From contig JABFVM010000430.1 of the NCBI GenBank assembly GCA_013362785.1, positions 1 through 50,768 on the forward strand: a stretch of DNA of 50,768 nucleotides. Direction: 5' to 3'. A program made the position numbers and the translations under genes. The notes beneath the pieces were generated by a model. The model did no database searches. It was given only the letters and a program-made list of their open reading frames with translations, and was not told the DNA's origin. This stretch comes from Streptomyces sp. GTDB lineage: Bacteria > Actinomycetota > Actinomycetes > Streptomycetales > Streptomycetaceae. Of this stretch, positions 41,694-50,678 are shown piece after piece. The number at the start of each line of letters is the position of its first letter. Position 1 is the first letter of the stretch.

Positions 41694-41720
41694 CCGCCGG
41701 GGGGAGATTCGCGCAAGCGC

Positions 41721-41751
41721 TTGCCCTCGTGTGCACTCCAACCTCTAACGT
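41721..41751 (+). promoter_or_regulatory. MerR-type promoter of the aldo/keto reductase gene
   Basis: TTGCCC (41721-41726), a 19-bp spacer centred on TGCA, then TAACGT (41746-41751). The spacer contains an imperfect dyad (CCTCGTG facing CACTCCAACC), like the TCGAGTGCACTCGA core of several MerR-regulated promoters. ATG 41760 follows after eight bases with no Shine-Dalgarno, so the message is probably near-leaderless. Confidence 0.5.
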
Positions 41752-41759
41752 CCCGGCTC

Positions 41760-42755
41760 ATGGAGACCAAGAGGACCAAGAGGACTTTGGGACGCACCGG
41801 CATCGAGGTCAGCGCGCTCGGCTTCGGCTGCTGGGCCATCGGCGGTGAGTGGCAGTCCGCCGACGGGCAGCCGCTCGGCTGGGGCAAGGTGGACGACGAG
41901 GAGTCGGTACGGGCGGTCCGGCGCGCCCTCGACCTGGGCGTCACCTTCTTCGACACCGCCGACACCTACGGCGCCGGGCACAGCGAACGCGTCCTCGGCC
42001 GCGCCCTGGGCAAGCGCCGCGCCGATGTCGTCGTCGCCACCAAGTGGGGCAACGTCTTCGACGAGGAGACCCGCACCCTCACCGGCGCCGACGACACCCC
42101 CGAGTACGCCCGCCGGGCACTGACCGCCTCGCTCAAGCGGCTCGGCACCGACCATGTCGACCTCTACCAGCTGCACCTGTCCGACGCCGACCCCGAGCGC
42201 GCCGCCCAACTCCGCGACGCCTGCGAGGAGTTCGTGCGCGAGGGGCTGATCCGGGCCTACGCCTGGAGCACCGACGACCCGGCCCGCGCCGCCGTCTTCG
42301 CCCGCGGGGAGCACTGCGCGGCCGTACAGCACATGGCCAATGTGCTCCAGGACGCGCCGGAGATGTTCGCGCTGTGCGAGGAACTGGAGCTGGCGAGCGT
42401 CAACCGCAGCCCGCTGGCGATGGGCCTGCTGACCGGCAGGCGCAGGAGCGGCCAGGCCCTGGAGGCCGGGGACATCCGCAGCCGGCCGCCGCAGTGGCTG
42501 CAGGGCTTCGAGGACGGGTCGGGCGCCGCCCCGGACTGGGTCGCCCGCGTCGACGCGCTGAAGGACGTCCTCACCAGCAACGGCCGCACCCCCGGCCAGG
42601 GCGCCCTCGCCTGGCTCTGGGCCCGCAGCCCCCGCGCCATACCGATCCCGGGATTCCGCTCCGTAACCCAGGCCGAACAGAACGCGGACGCCCTGGCAAA
42701 GGGCCCACTGACGCCGGAGCAGCTGACCGAGGTCAACAGCATCCTGGCCCGCTGA
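41760..42755 (+). CDS. Aldo/keto reductase
   Basis: 331 residues from ATG 41760. TIM-barrel reductase with LGRTGIEVSALGFGCWAIGG at the start, the catalytic Asp and Tyr in FFDTADTYGAGHSE, Lys in VVVATKWGN, and the NADPH segment (SVNRSPLAMGLLTGR, IPIPGFRSVTQAEQN). It reduces aldehydes or ketones with NADPH. The preceding promoter has the MerR-type 19-bp spacer, suggesting induction by an electrophile or similar signal. Confidence 0.93.
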   Translation: METKRTKRTLGRTGIEVSALGFGCWAIGGEWQSADGQPLGWGKVDDEESVRAVRRALDLGVTFFDTADTYGAGHSERVLGRALGKRRADVVVATKWGNVFDEETRTLTGADDTPEYARRALTASLKRLGTDHVDLYQLHLSDADPERAAQLRDACEEFVREGLIRAYAWSTDDPARAAVFARGEHCAAVQHMANVLQDAPEMFALCEELELASVNRSPLAMGLLTGRRRSGQALEAGDIRSRPPQWLQGFEDGSGAAPDWVARVDALKDVLTSNGRTPGQGALAWLWARSPRAIPIPGFRSVTQAEQNADALAKGPLTPEQLTEVNSILAR

Positions 42756-42766
42756 ACCCCCGGCAC

Positions 42767-42880
42767 TGCAACGCCCTAAAGGGGCGCGGGGCTGAGTCGA
42801 TATGCGGCCCTGCAACGCCCCTAAAGGGGCGCGGGGAACTGCGCGACCAGCCACGACGGCGCAGCAGACAACCGACGACC
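42767..42880. repeat. Streptomyces dispersed intergenic repeat (GCCCCTAAAGGGGC type), two copies
   Basis: Copy 1 starts at 42767 (TGCAACGCCCTAAAGGGGCG), and copy 2 at 42811 with the perfect hairpin GCCCC-TAAA-GGGGC (42817-42830). Copy 2 continues GCGGGGAACTGCGCGACCAG and CCACGACGGC, a sequence I recognise as recurrent in Streptomyces intergenic regions. It follows the aldo/keto reductase stop and may serve as a terminator. Confidence 0.8.
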
Positions 42881-42907
42881 AATCGCGGCACCCAGCGGAG
42901 CGCTAAC

Positions 42908-42992
42908 GCGGCAGCCGTTCCACGCACCGGTGCGTACCTCGCGGTCCCACGCGAGATCCACCCCCACCCGGTGATCGTGGAACGGCTGCCGC
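42908..42992. other. Long, nearly perfect inverted repeat with internal hairpin
   Basis: GCGGCAGCCGTTCCACG (42908-42924) pairs with 42976-42992 over 17 perfect base pairs. After a 2-nt bulge, CACCGG (42925-42930) pairs with CCGGTG (42968-42973). A separate inner hairpin CTCGCG/CGCGAG lies at 42938-42955. The result is an 85-nt, highly structured cruciform or RNA. It lies between convergent genes and has no T run after it. Together with the less GC-rich 42993-43147 it forms the rest of the 392-bp gap; no gene was found there. Confidence 0.85.
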
Positions 42993-43147
42993 CTCCCCCC
43001 TCGGAGTGGTCCACGGAAGCTCGCTGCTCCAAATGTGAAGCTCTGGTGCAGGAGAAGTTGAGCATATGCCGCCCACCGGCCGCGATGCAGCGGAATTTTA
43101 TATTCCGGTTGTGCAAGTTGTGGAGATGACGGCAGGAAGCCGGACCC

Positions 43148-43912
43148 TCAGCCGCGTCCCACGTACGGCATCGCCGTAGCCAGCACCGTCGCGAACTGCA
43201 CATTCGCCTCCAGCGGCAGCTCCGCCATGTGCCGCACGGTCCGCGCCACGTCGGCGACGTCCATGACCGGCTCGGGGACCACGGACCCGTTGGCCTGCAG
43301 CGCACCCGTCTGCATCCGGGCGGTCATGTCGGTCGCCGCGTTGCCGATGTCGATCTGGCCGACGGCGATGTCGTACGGCCGCCCGTCCAGCGACAGCGAC
43401 TTGGTCAGGCCGGTCAGCGCGTGCTTGGTCGCCGTGTAGGGCGCCGAGCGCGGGCGGGGGGTGTGCGCGGAGATCGAGCCGTTGTTGATGATCCGGCCGC
43501 CGTGCGGGTCCTGCTCCTTCATCTGCCGGAACGCCGCCTGTGCGCACAGGAAGGCCCCGTTCAGGTTGGTGTCCACGACATGCCGCCACGCGTCGTACGA
43601 CAGCTCCTCGAACGGCACCCCGCCAGGACCGAACGTCCCCGCGTTGTTGAACAGCAGGTCCACCCGCCCGAACCGCGCCACGGCGGCGGCGAACAGCGCG
43701 GCCACGTCCTCCTGCCGCGCCACGTCCGTCCGTACGGCGAGCGCGGCCCCGTCGGGCACCAGTCCCGCCGTCTCCTCCAGTGTCTCCACGCGCCGCCCGG
43801 CCAGCGCCACCGACCAGCCCGCGCGCAGCAGTTCCGTCGCGACCGCCCGCCCGATGCCGGAGCCGGCGCCGGTCACCACGGCGATCCTCGTGTCCGTTTG
43901 CCTGTTCGTCAT
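43148..43912 (-). CDS. Short-chain dehydrogenase/reductase
   Basis: 254 residues from ATG 43912, chosen because the Rossmann strand ([17 protein letters not shown]) then begins at about residue 8. TGxxxGIG cofactor motif, NNAG in [10 protein letters not shown], catalytic Ser in [11 protein letters not shown], Tyr and Lys in YTATKHA. A classical NAD(P)-dependent SDR of unknown substrate. It diverges from the phoD gene across 134 bp. Confidence 0.93.
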   Translation of the reverse strand: MTNRQTDTRIAVVTGAGSGIGRAVATELLRAGWSVALAGRRVETLEETAGLVPDGAALAVRTDVARQEDVAALFAAAVARFGRVDLLFNNAGTFGPGGVPFEELSYDAWRHVVDTNLNGAFLCAQAAFRQMKEQDPHGGRIINNGSISAHTPRPRSAPYTATKHALTGLTKSLSLDGRPYDIAVGQIDIGNAATDMTARMQTGALQANGSVVPEPVMDVADVARTVRHMAELPLEANVQFATVLATAMPYVGRG

Positions 43913-44046
43913 GGGCCCGCAGCGTAGGCGAGGGTCCGCCATCCGGAACTCATCCATCCGCCATCCGGGTGTTGTGTACGCGCCAAGCGAGTGTCGTCCC
44001 CGGCCACTCCAATGCCTCATGCATCCATCAGGCAGGGGAGGACCGG

Positions 44047-45687
44047 ATGACAATCACACAACACGCGCCCCAGCACACCGCCGAACTCCGTGCCGCCGCC
44101 CGGCACATCGGCCGCCGCCACTTTCTGACACTCACCGGCGCCGCCGCCGCGCTCGCCTTCGCCGTGAATCTACCGGCCGCGGGCGCGGCGAGCGCCGCCC
44201 GGCTCGACCCGCGCAAGATCACCGACAACCCCTTCACCCTCGGCGTCGCCTCCGGCGACCCGCTGCCCGGGTCCGTCGTCCTGTGGACCCGCCTGGCCCC
44301 CGCCCCGTACCAGCCCGACGGCGGACTGCCCGCCGAACGCGTCACCGTCCACTGGGAGCTGGCCCACGACGAGAAGTTCAGCGGCATCGTCAGACGGGGC
44401 ACCGCCACCGCGCACCCCGAGTTCCACCACACGGTCCACGTCGAGGTCGACCACCTGGACGCGGACCGCGTCTTCCACTACCGCTTCCGCACCGGCGACT
44501 GGATCAGCGAGACGGGCCGCACCCGCACCGCGCCCCTCGCGGACGCCGCGACCAGCTCGCTCACCCTGGCGGCCGTCTCCTGCCAGGCCTACACCGACGG
44601 CTACTACACGCCGTACCGGCATCTCGCGCAGGACGACGTGGACGTCGTCTTCCACCTCGGCGACTACCTGTACGAGTACGCGGTCAACTCCGTCGGCGGC
44701 TACCGCAACTACACCGACCGCACCCTCCCCGCCGTGTTCAACCGCGAGACGGTGACCCTGGAGGACTACCGGCTGCGCTACGCCCTGTTCAAGACCGACC
44801 CCGACCTCAGGGCCGCACACGCCGCGCACCCCTTCGTCGTCACGTGGGACGACCACGAGACCGAGAACAACTACGCCGACGACATCCCCGAGAACAACGT
44901 CCCGCCGGAGGAGTTCCTGCTCCGCCGCGCCTCCGCCTACCGGGCCTACTGGGAGAACCAGCCGCTGCGCAGCCCCCAGCAGCCCACCGGCCCCGACATG
45001 CGGCTCTACCGGCGCCTGCAGTGGGGCCGGCTCGCCCAGTTCGACGTACTGGACACCCGCCAGTACCGCTCCAACCAGGCCTACGGCGACGGCTCCCAGA
45101 TCCCCGGCCCGGACGTCGACGACCCGGCGCGCACCATGACCGGCGAGACCCAGGAGCGGTGGCTGCTCGACGGCTGGCGCGACTCCACGGCGCTGTGGAA
45201 CGTCGTACCGCAGCAGGTCACCTTCTCCCAGCGCAAGTTCGACACCACGGCGCCCTCACGGGTGTCGATGGACGCCTGGGACGGCTACCGCGCCTCCCGC
45301 CGCCGGGTGCTGGACGGGGCGAAGGCGGCCGGCATCGAGAACCTGATGGTGCTCACCGGTGACGTCCACGTCGGCTACGGCTTCGACATCAAGGACGACT
45401 TCGACGACCCGGCCTCCGCCACCCTCGGCACGGAGATCGTGGCCACGTCGATCGCCAGCGGCCGGGACGGCATCGACAAGCCCGCCAACTGGGACGCGTA
45501 CATGCAGGCCAACCCGCACATGAAGTTCTACAACGGCCGGCGCGGCTACGTCACCGTCGCGCTGGGGGAGGCGCAGGCCCGGGCCGACTTCAAGACGGTG
45601 CCGTACGTGACCCGGCCCGGGGCGCCGATCTCGACGGCCGCGTCCTTCGTCACGCAGGCCGGGGAGCCGGGGCTCACACCGGCGTGA
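44047..45687 (+). CDS. phoD: PhoD-family alkaline phosphatase/phosphodiesterase, Tat-exported
   Basis: 546 residues, ATG 44047 with GGGGAGGA (44034-44041). A twin-arginine signal ([19 protein letters not shown], about 22-42) directs it out of the cell folded. The PhoD N-terminal beta domain ([20 protein letters not shown]) is followed by the metallophosphatase core: [40 protein letters not shown]. Such enzymes use Ca/Fe to release phosphate from phosphodiesters and are usually in the PhoP regulon. The stop overlaps the convergent oxidoreductase gene by 14 bp. Confidence 0.94.
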   Translation: MTITQHAPQHTAELRAAARHIGRRHFLTLTGAAAALAFAVNLPAAGAASAARLDPRKITDNPFTLGVASGDPLPGSVVLWTRLAPAPYQPDGGLPAERVTVHWELAHDEKFSGIVRRGTATAHPEFHHTVHVEVDHLDADRVFHYRFRTGDWISETGRTRTAPLADAATSSLTLAAVSCQAYTDGYYTPYRHLAQDDVDVVFHLGDYLYEYAVNSVGGYRNYTDRTLPAVFNRETVTLEDYRLRYALFKTDPDLRAAHAAHPFVVTWDDHETENNYADDIPENNVPPEEFLLRRASAYRAYWENQPLRSPQQPTGPDMRLYRRLQWGRLAQFDVLDTRQYRSNQAYGDGSQIPGPDVDDPARTMTGETQERWLLDGWRDSTALWNVVPQQVTFSQRKFDTTAPSRVSMDAWDGYRASRRRVLDGAKAAGIENLMVLTGDVHVGYGFDIKDDFDDPASATLGTEIVATSIASGRDGIDKPANWDAYMQANPHMKFYNGRRGYVTVALGEAQARADFKTVPYVTRPGAPISTAASFVTQAGEPGLTPA

Positions 45688-46717
45688 GCGCGGGTGCCTC
45701 GGGCGCGGCGTCCCCGTCGGGGGCCTCGCCCGGGTAGCGGACGCCGACGCGGTCCCGGATCGCGTCGAGCGTCCGCATCACCGCGAGCGTGCCGTCCAGC
45801 GGGACCAGCGGCGACTCGGTCTCTCCGGCCCGCAGCGCCCGCATCACCTCGGCGGCCTCGTGGCGGAGGCTGTTGCGGGGCCCGTCCGCGGGCTCGGCCG
45901 TGAACTCCTCGGGGTCACGGCCGTCGCGGTGCAGTACGAAACGGTCCGGGAAGAAGAAGCCGTTCGGCACGTCGATACGGCCGCCCGAGCCGGTCACGGA
46001 CGCCGAGGTGGCCGTACCGCCGACGATGGAGCAGTGCAGCGAGGCGAGCGCACCGCCGTCCCAGGAGAGCAGGGCGCCCGTCTGCAGGTCGACGCCCTCC
46101 GCGGACAGCGTCGCGCGCGCCGTCACCTCCGACGGCTCCCCGAGCAGCAGCTGGGCGAAGGAGACCGGGTAGACACCGAGGTCCAGCAGCGCGCCGCCGC
46201 CCTGCGCCGGGTCCCGCAGCCGGTGCGCGGGCGGGAAGGGCCCGGCCAGCCCGAAGTCGGCCTGGACATGACGCACTTCGCCGATGGCGCCGTCGTCCAC
46301 CAGGGCCTTGAGACGCCGGATCAGCGGGTTGCAGTACATCCACATGGCCTCCATCAGGAAGCTTCCGCGCGCCTGCGCCAGGGCGACCAGTTCCCCGGCC
46401 TCGCGCGCGTTCAGCGTGAACGCCTTCTCGCACAGCACGTTGCGCCCGGCCTCCAGACACAGGCCGGCGGCCGTGCGGTGGGCCGAGTGCGGGGTGGCGA
46501 CGTACACGACATCGATGTCCTCGTCCTGGGCTAGCGCGGCCCAGTCGCCGTACGCCCGGGGAATCCCGAACCGCTCGGCGAACGCGTCGGCCGAGTCCTG
46601 CCGCCGGGAGGCGACGGCCACCACATCGGCGTCGGGCAGATCGACCAGGTCGGCCGTGAAGGCGGCCGCGATCCCGCCGGTAGCCAGAATCCCCCACCGC
46701 ACGTTTCGTTCCGCCAC
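45674..46717 (-). CDS. Gfo/Idh/MocA-family oxidoreductase
   Basis: 347 residues, ATG 46717. The N-terminal Rossmann fold (VRWGILATGGIAAAFTADL) and the catalytic Lys in the family EKP-like site NVLCEKAFTLN are visible, followed by EAMWMYCNPLIRRLKALV and the C-terminal beta-sheet domain with GGALLDLGVYPVSFAQLLLG. It oxidises or reduces a sugar or cyclic polyol with NAD(P). It diverges from the MFS gene; the 88-bp gap must hold both promoters. Confidence 0.92.
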   Translation of the reverse strand: MAERNVRWGILATGGIAAAFTADLVDLPDADVVAVASRRQDSADAFAERFGIPRAYGDWAALAQDEDIDVVYVATPHSAHRTAAGLCLEAGRNVLCEKAFTLNAREAGELVALAQARGSFLMEAMWMYCNPLIRRLKALVDDGAIGEVRHVQADFGLAGPFPPAHRLRDPAQGGGALLDLGVYPVSFAQLLLGEPSEVTARATLSAEGVDLQTGALLSWDGGALASLHCSIVGGTATSASVTGSGGRIDVPNGFFFPDRFVLHRDGRDPEEFTAEPADGPRNSLRHEAAEVMRALRAGETESPLVPLDGTLAVMRTLDAIRDRVGVRYPGEAPDGDAAPEAPALTPV

Positions 46718-46805
46718 TGCGGCCCCACCCCTCGCTCATGTGACCCTAGGCACTCTGTACGAGCTGAGAGCATAGAGGGCGGATCACTTGGAGAGGGAGG
46801 GGCGC

Positions 46806-48191
46806 ATGGGGGACCGTGGGGGGCCGATACCGGACATACCGCAGTCGGCGACACAGGACGCGACGCAATCCGCGACACCGGCACCGACATCGGCAGCGAC
46901 ACCGGCTCCAGCACCGACGGCGAAGCAGCGACCCTCCACCCGCTCCCTCCGCCGCACCGGCTTCCTCGTCACCTTCATCCTCGGCGGTCTGACGGCCACG
47001 CCCCCGCTGGCGATGGACATGTACCTCCCGGCGCTCCCCGAGGTCACCGGCGCCCTGCACGCGCCCGCCGCGACCGTCCAGCTCACGCTCACCGCCTGCC
47101 TGGCCGGCATGGCGCTCGGGCAGCTGGTGGTCGGCCCGATGAGCGACCGATGGGGCCGCAGACGCCCGTTGCTGGCGGGGCTGGCCGTGTACATCGTGGC
47201 CACCGCGCTCTGCGCGTTCGCACCCACCGTGGAGTTCCTGGTCGCCTTCCGGCTGGCGCAGGGCCTCGCGGGCGCGGCGGCGATCGTGATCGCGCGGGCG
47301 GTCGTACGCGACCTCTACGACGGCGTGGCCATGGCCCGCTTCTTCTCGACCCTGATGCTGATCTCGGGGGTCGCCCCGATCGTGGCGCCGCTCATCGGCG
47401 GGCAGATCCTGCGGGTGACGGACTGGCGGGGCGTGTTCGTCGTGCTCACGGTGATCGGCGCGCTGCTCGCCGGGCTGGTCTGGCGGCGGCTCCCCGAGAC
47501 CCTGGCGCCGGAGGACCGGCATGAGGGCGGGGTCGGTGAGGCGCTGCGCGCGATGCGGGGGCTGCTGGCCGACCGTGCCTTCGCCGGGTACATGCTGGCC
47601 GGAGGGTTCGCCTTCGCCGCCCTCTTCGCGTACATAGCGGCGTCGCCGTTCGTGGTCCAGGAGATCTACGGGGCCTCGCCGCAGACCTTCAGCCTGCTGT
47701 TCGGGCTCAACTCGGTCGGGCTGGTGATCGTCGGCCAGATCAACGGCAAGGTGCTGGTGGGGCGGGTGAGCCTGGACCGGGTGCTGGGCGCGGGCCTGAC
47801 GGTGGTGATCCTGGCGGCCACGGCGCTGCTGCTGATGTCCACCGGCGTCTTCGGCGAGGTCGGCCTGCTGCCGGTGGCCGCGGCTCTCTTCGTCCTGATG
47901 TCCGCGATGGGGGTGACGCTCCCCAACACCCAGGCCCTCGCCCTGCTGCGCACCAGGCACGCCGCCGGATCCGCCTCCGCGCTCCTCGGTACGTCGTCCT
48001 TCCTCATCGGAGCGGTCGCCTCGCCCCTCGTGGGCGTCGCCGGGGAGGACACCGCCGTCCCGATGGCCGTCGTCCAACTGGCCGCGGCACTGGTGGCGCT
48101 GGCCTGCTTCATGGGAATGTGCCGTCCCTGGAACACGCGTGCGGACAGACGTTCGGACGGACGGGCGGCTGCGGAGGGAGCAGACAGCTGA
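46806..48191 (+). CDS. Bcr/CflA-type MFS drug-resistance transporter
   Basis: 461 residues from ATG 46806, with GGGAGG upstream; TTG 46788 would place the RBS inside the gene. A Thr/Ala/Pro-rich N-terminal tail (about 45 residues, ATQDATQSATPAPTSA) precedes twelve transmembrane helices. Family marks are PPLAMDMYLPALPE in helix 1, GQLVVGPMSDRWGRRRPLL in loop 2-3, and RDLYDG after helix 5. It should be a proton-coupled exporter of drugs or small metabolites. Its stop overlaps the CTG start of the next gene. Confidence 0.93.
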   Translation: MGDRGGPIPDIPQSATQDATQSATPAPTSAATPAPAPTAKQRPSTRSLRRTGFLVTFILGGLTATPPLAMDMYLPALPEVTGALHAPAATVQLTLTACLAGMALGQLVVGPMSDRWGRRRPLLAGLAVYIVATALCAFAPTVEFLVAFRLAQGLAGAAAIVIARAVVRDLYDGVAMARFFSTLMLISGVAPIVAPLIGGQILRVTDWRGVFVVLTVIGALLAGLVWRRLPETLAPEDRHEGGVGEALRAMRGLLADRAFAGYMLAGGFAFAALFAYIAASPFVVQEIYGASPQTFSLLFGLNSVGLVIVGQINGKVLVGRVSLDRVLGAGLTVVILAATALLLMSTGVFGEVGLLPVAAALFVLMSAMGVTLPNTQALALLRTRHAAGSASALLGTSSFLIGAVASPLVGVAGEDTAVPMAVVQLAAALVALACFMGMCRPWNTRADRRSDGRAAAEGADS

Positions 48192-49312
48192 GCGCGCCGA
48201 GACTGCGCGGGGACACGCCGGAAAGGGCCGGACTCGACCCCGAGGAGATCCGTCATCTCGTCCGCGAGGTCCACGACCTCACCACCGGCTCTCGCCCGTG
48301 GGCGGCCGGTGTGGTGCTGGCCGTGGGGCGGGGGCCGTACCTCGCCGTCGAGGAGGCGGCGGGCTGGGCGGTCCGATACTCCGCGTACGACGAGGAGAAG
48401 GACTCGGGCGTGGAGCTCCCGCCCGACTCCCGGATCCCGATGACCACGTCGACCCCCTGCGACCTGGCCTCCCTCACCAAACTCTTCACCTCGGTCGCGG
48501 CGGTGCAGCAGATCGAGCGCGGCACGCTCGGCATCGACGCGCGGGTCGGGGCGTACCTGCCGGACTTCCGGGCGGCGTCCCGGCACGACGTCACGGTGCG
48601 CCAGCTGCTCACCCACACCTCCGGGCTGCGCCCCGAACTGCCGCTGTACGACTGCGCGGACGACGCGGAGCGTCTGGAACTGCTGCGCGCGGAGCCGCCG
48701 ATAGGGGTCCCCGGCACCTACTGCTACTCCGACCTGAACCTGCTCCTGCTCCAGCACGTCCTGGAACGCATCACGGGCCGCACGCTCGACGTCCTGATCC
48801 ACGACGGCATCACCCGCCCGCTCGGCATGACGGCGACCCACTTCGGCCCCTGTCCGGCGGCGGCAGCGACGGAGGACCAACGCCGCCCCTGGGCCAAGGC
48901 GGACCGCGGCATGCTCCGCGGCATCGTCCACGACGAGAACGCCTGGTCCCTGGGCGGCGTCGCAGGCCACGCGGGCCTGTTCTCGACCGCACGCGACCTC
49001 GCCGTCTTCTGCCGCACACTCCTCTCCGGCGGCTCACACGGCCCCGCCCGCATCCTCGGCCCCGACTTCGTGGACCTCCTCCTCACCCCACCCGGCCTGG
49101 GCTTCGCGATCGACCAGCCCTGGTTCATGGGAGAACTGTCGGGCCGGGGCGCCGCAGGCCACACCGGCTTCACCGGCACGTCCCTGGTCCTGGACCCGGC
49201 CACGGACACCTTCCTGGTACTGCTGGCGAACACGGTCCATCCGCGCAGGCGGGGGGCGGACAGCCGGCCACGGGCAAGGGCGGGCACGAGGGTGGCCCGG
49301 GCGGTGCGGTAG
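48188..49312 (+). CDS. Serine hydrolase, class C beta-lactamase family, probable CTG start
   Basis: 374 residues from CTG 48188. This start is chosen because GGAGGGAG (48173-48180) lies seven bases upstream and CTGA overlaps the MFS stop, copying the ATGA/GTGA coupling elsewhere; no ATG or GTG is in frame until far away (48119 upstream). SxxK motif with Ser95 and Lys98 (DLASLTKLF), YSDLN as the YxN motif, and HTGFTGTS as the third box. Members are D-Ala peptidases or esterases. No signal peptide, so probably cytoplasmic. Confidence 0.88.
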   Translation: MSAPRLRGDTPERAGLDPEEIRHLVREVHDLTTGSRPWAAGVVLAVGRGPYLAVEEAAGWAVRYSAYDEEKDSGVELPPDSRIPMTTSTPCDLASLTKLFTSVAAVQQIERGTLGIDARVGAYLPDFRAASRHDVTVRQLLTHTSGLRPELPLYDCADDAERLELLRAEPPIGVPGTYCYSDLNLLLLQHVLERITGRTLDVLIHDGITRPLGMTATHFGPCPAAAATEDQRRPWAKADRGMLRGIVHDENAWSLGGVAGHAGLFSTARDLAVFCRTLLSGGSHGPARILGPDFVDLLLTPPGLGFAIDQPWFMGELSGRGAAGHTGFTGTSLVLDPATDTFLVLLANTVHPRRRGADSRPRARAGTRVARAVR

Positions 49313-49314
49313 CG

Positions 49315-49410
49315 CCTTTCAGCCCGTCCGGCGTTTGAGGACGAGGCCCCTTCAGGGCCGAAGCGGGGGTCTGGGGGCGGCAGCCCCCAGGATGGGACGG
49401 GTAGGGGCGG
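49315..49410. repeat. Streptomyces dispersed intergenic repeat (TTTCAGCCCGTCCGGCG type)
   Basis: Starts CCTTTCAGCCCGTCCGGCGT and contains two hairpins. The first is GGCCC-CTTCA-GGGCC near 49345-49359. The second is CTGGGGGC-GGCA-GCCCCCAG at 49371-49390. This sequence is recurrent between genes in Streptomyces. It follows the hydrolase stop and may act as terminator. Confidence 0.8.
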
Positions 49411-49467
49411 CGGGGGCGCGAAAGGCGAGGCCCGCACCGGCGCCGGGCGCCCTCGTAGAATCGCCGC

Positions 49468-50457
49468 GTGAACGACCCCGCATCTCCGGCCGACGCCCTG
49501 CGCACCAGCCTCGCCACCCTCCTCGACGGTCTCCCGCCCCGCCAGGCCGCCCAGGCCGTCGACCGGCTGATCGCCAACTACCGGGGCGCCACCCCCACCG
49601 ACGCCCCGATCCTCCGTGATCGCGCGGACGTGGCCGCCTACGCCGCCTACCGGATGCCCGCGACCTTCGAGGCGGTGCACGCGGCGCTGGAGGCGTTCGC
49701 GGCGGCCGTGCCGGGATGGGTGCCCGCCAGCCATGTCGACGTGGGCGGCGGCACCGGCGCCGCGACCTGGGCCGTCACCGCCACCTGGCCCGGCGAGCGC
49801 GGCGTCACCGTGCTGGACTGGGCCGAGCCCGCGCTGGCCATCGGCCGGGACATCGCCACCGCCAACCCGGCGCTGAAGAACACCCGTTGGCAGCGAGCGC
49901 GGATCGGATCGGCCCTCACCCTCGACCCCGCCGACCTCGTCACCGTCTCCTACGTCCTCAACGAACTCACCGCCCCCGACCGCACCAGCCTCATCGACAC
50001 CGTCGCCGCCGCGGCCCAGTCCGTCGTCATCGTCGAACCAGGCACCCCCGACGGCTATACCCGCGTCATCGAGGCCCGCGACCGTCTCCTCACCGCCGGC
50101 TTCCACATCGCCGCCCCCTGTCCGCACAGCGCCGCCTGCCCCATCGTCCCGGGCACGGACTGGTGCCACTTCTCGGCCCGGGTCAGCCGCTCCTCGCTCC
50201 ACCGCCAGATCAAGGGCGGCTCCCTCGCCTACGAGGACGAGAAGTTCAGCTACGTCGCCGCCACCCGCCTCCCGGTCACCCCGGCCCCCGCCCGCGTCGT
50301 ACGCAAACCCCAGATCCGCAAGGGCCAGGTCCTCCTCGACCTGTGCGAGACCGAACCCTCCCTGCGCCGCACCACGGTCACCAAACGCCACGGCGACCTC
50401 TACAAGGCGGCCCGCGACGCGGACTGGGGCGACGCCTGGCCGCCGGAGTCCGACTAG
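49468..50457 (+). CDS. Rsm22-like small-subunit rRNA methyltransferase family protein
   Basis: 329 residues, GTG 49468 without a Shine-Dalgarno; TAGAAT (49456-49461) lies six bases upstream, so a leaderless mRNA is expected. SAM-binding motif I is HVDVGGGTGAATWAV. After a VLNELT segment comes a Cys/His cluster, CPHSAACP then GTDWCHF, the metal or Fe-S site typical of the Rsm22 family. These proteins assist small-subunit assembly in mitochondria; the bacterial role is unproven. The TAG stop is the first three bases of the MITE terminal repeat. Confidence 0.88.
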   Translation: MNDPASPADALRTSLATLLDGLPPRQAAQAVDRLIANYRGATPTDAPILRDRADVAAYAAYRMPATFEAVHAALEAFAAAVPGWVPASHVDVGGGTGAATWAVTATWPGERGVTVLDWAEPALAIGRDIATANPALKNTRWQRARIGSALTLDPADLVTVSYVLNELTAPDRTSLIDTVAAAAQSVVIVEPGTPDGYTRVIEARDRLLTAGFHIAAPCPHSAACPIVPGTDWCHFSARVSRSSLHRQIKGGSLAYEDEKFSYVAATRLPVTPAPARVVRKPQIRKGQVLLDLCETEPSLRRTTVTKRHGDLYKAARDADWGDAWPPESD

Positions 50458-50678
50458 GGCCTGTCCGGCGGATCATGCCGGCGTCGCGGGGTCTGGCACG
50501 CGCATCTGCCGCGTTGTCGTCACTCGCCGACTCCCCCCCGCTCGAACAACCTCGCGCGGGGGGACCCCCATCGCGTCGACTCCCTCCTCCGCCTTGCAGC
50601 TGCACGCGCCAGACCCCGCTCGGGTAGGCCGGTCCGCACTGCTTCTTGCAGCCGGCCTGATCCGCCGGACAGGCCCTA
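50455..50678. mobile_element. MITE-like element with 21-bp terminal inverted repeats
   Basis: Left end 50455-50475 starts TAGGGCCTGTCCGGCGGATC; right end 50658-50678 is its exact reverse complement. The total is 224 bp including terminal TA on each side, which may be a TA target duplication as made by IS630/Tc1-type transposases. The interior contains no gene. It also has an inner inverted pair, GGGGTCTGGC (50499-50508) facing GCCAGACCCC (about 50608-50617). Both flanking genes end exactly at its termini. Confidence 0.85.

Noticed and set aside
42908..42992. tRNA gene
   Set aside because: The fold has one long stem with an inner hairpin, not a cloverleaf, and no anticodon or CCA context.
42733..43305. 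190-codon minus-strand frame across the 42908 inverted repeat
   Set aside because: Low-complexity Arg/Trp/Ser sequence covering repeats and the SDR 3' end; no motif.
43461..45362. 633-codon plus-strand frame over the SDR and phoD genes
   Set aside because: Arg/Pro-rich shadow crossing two real genes on opposite strands.
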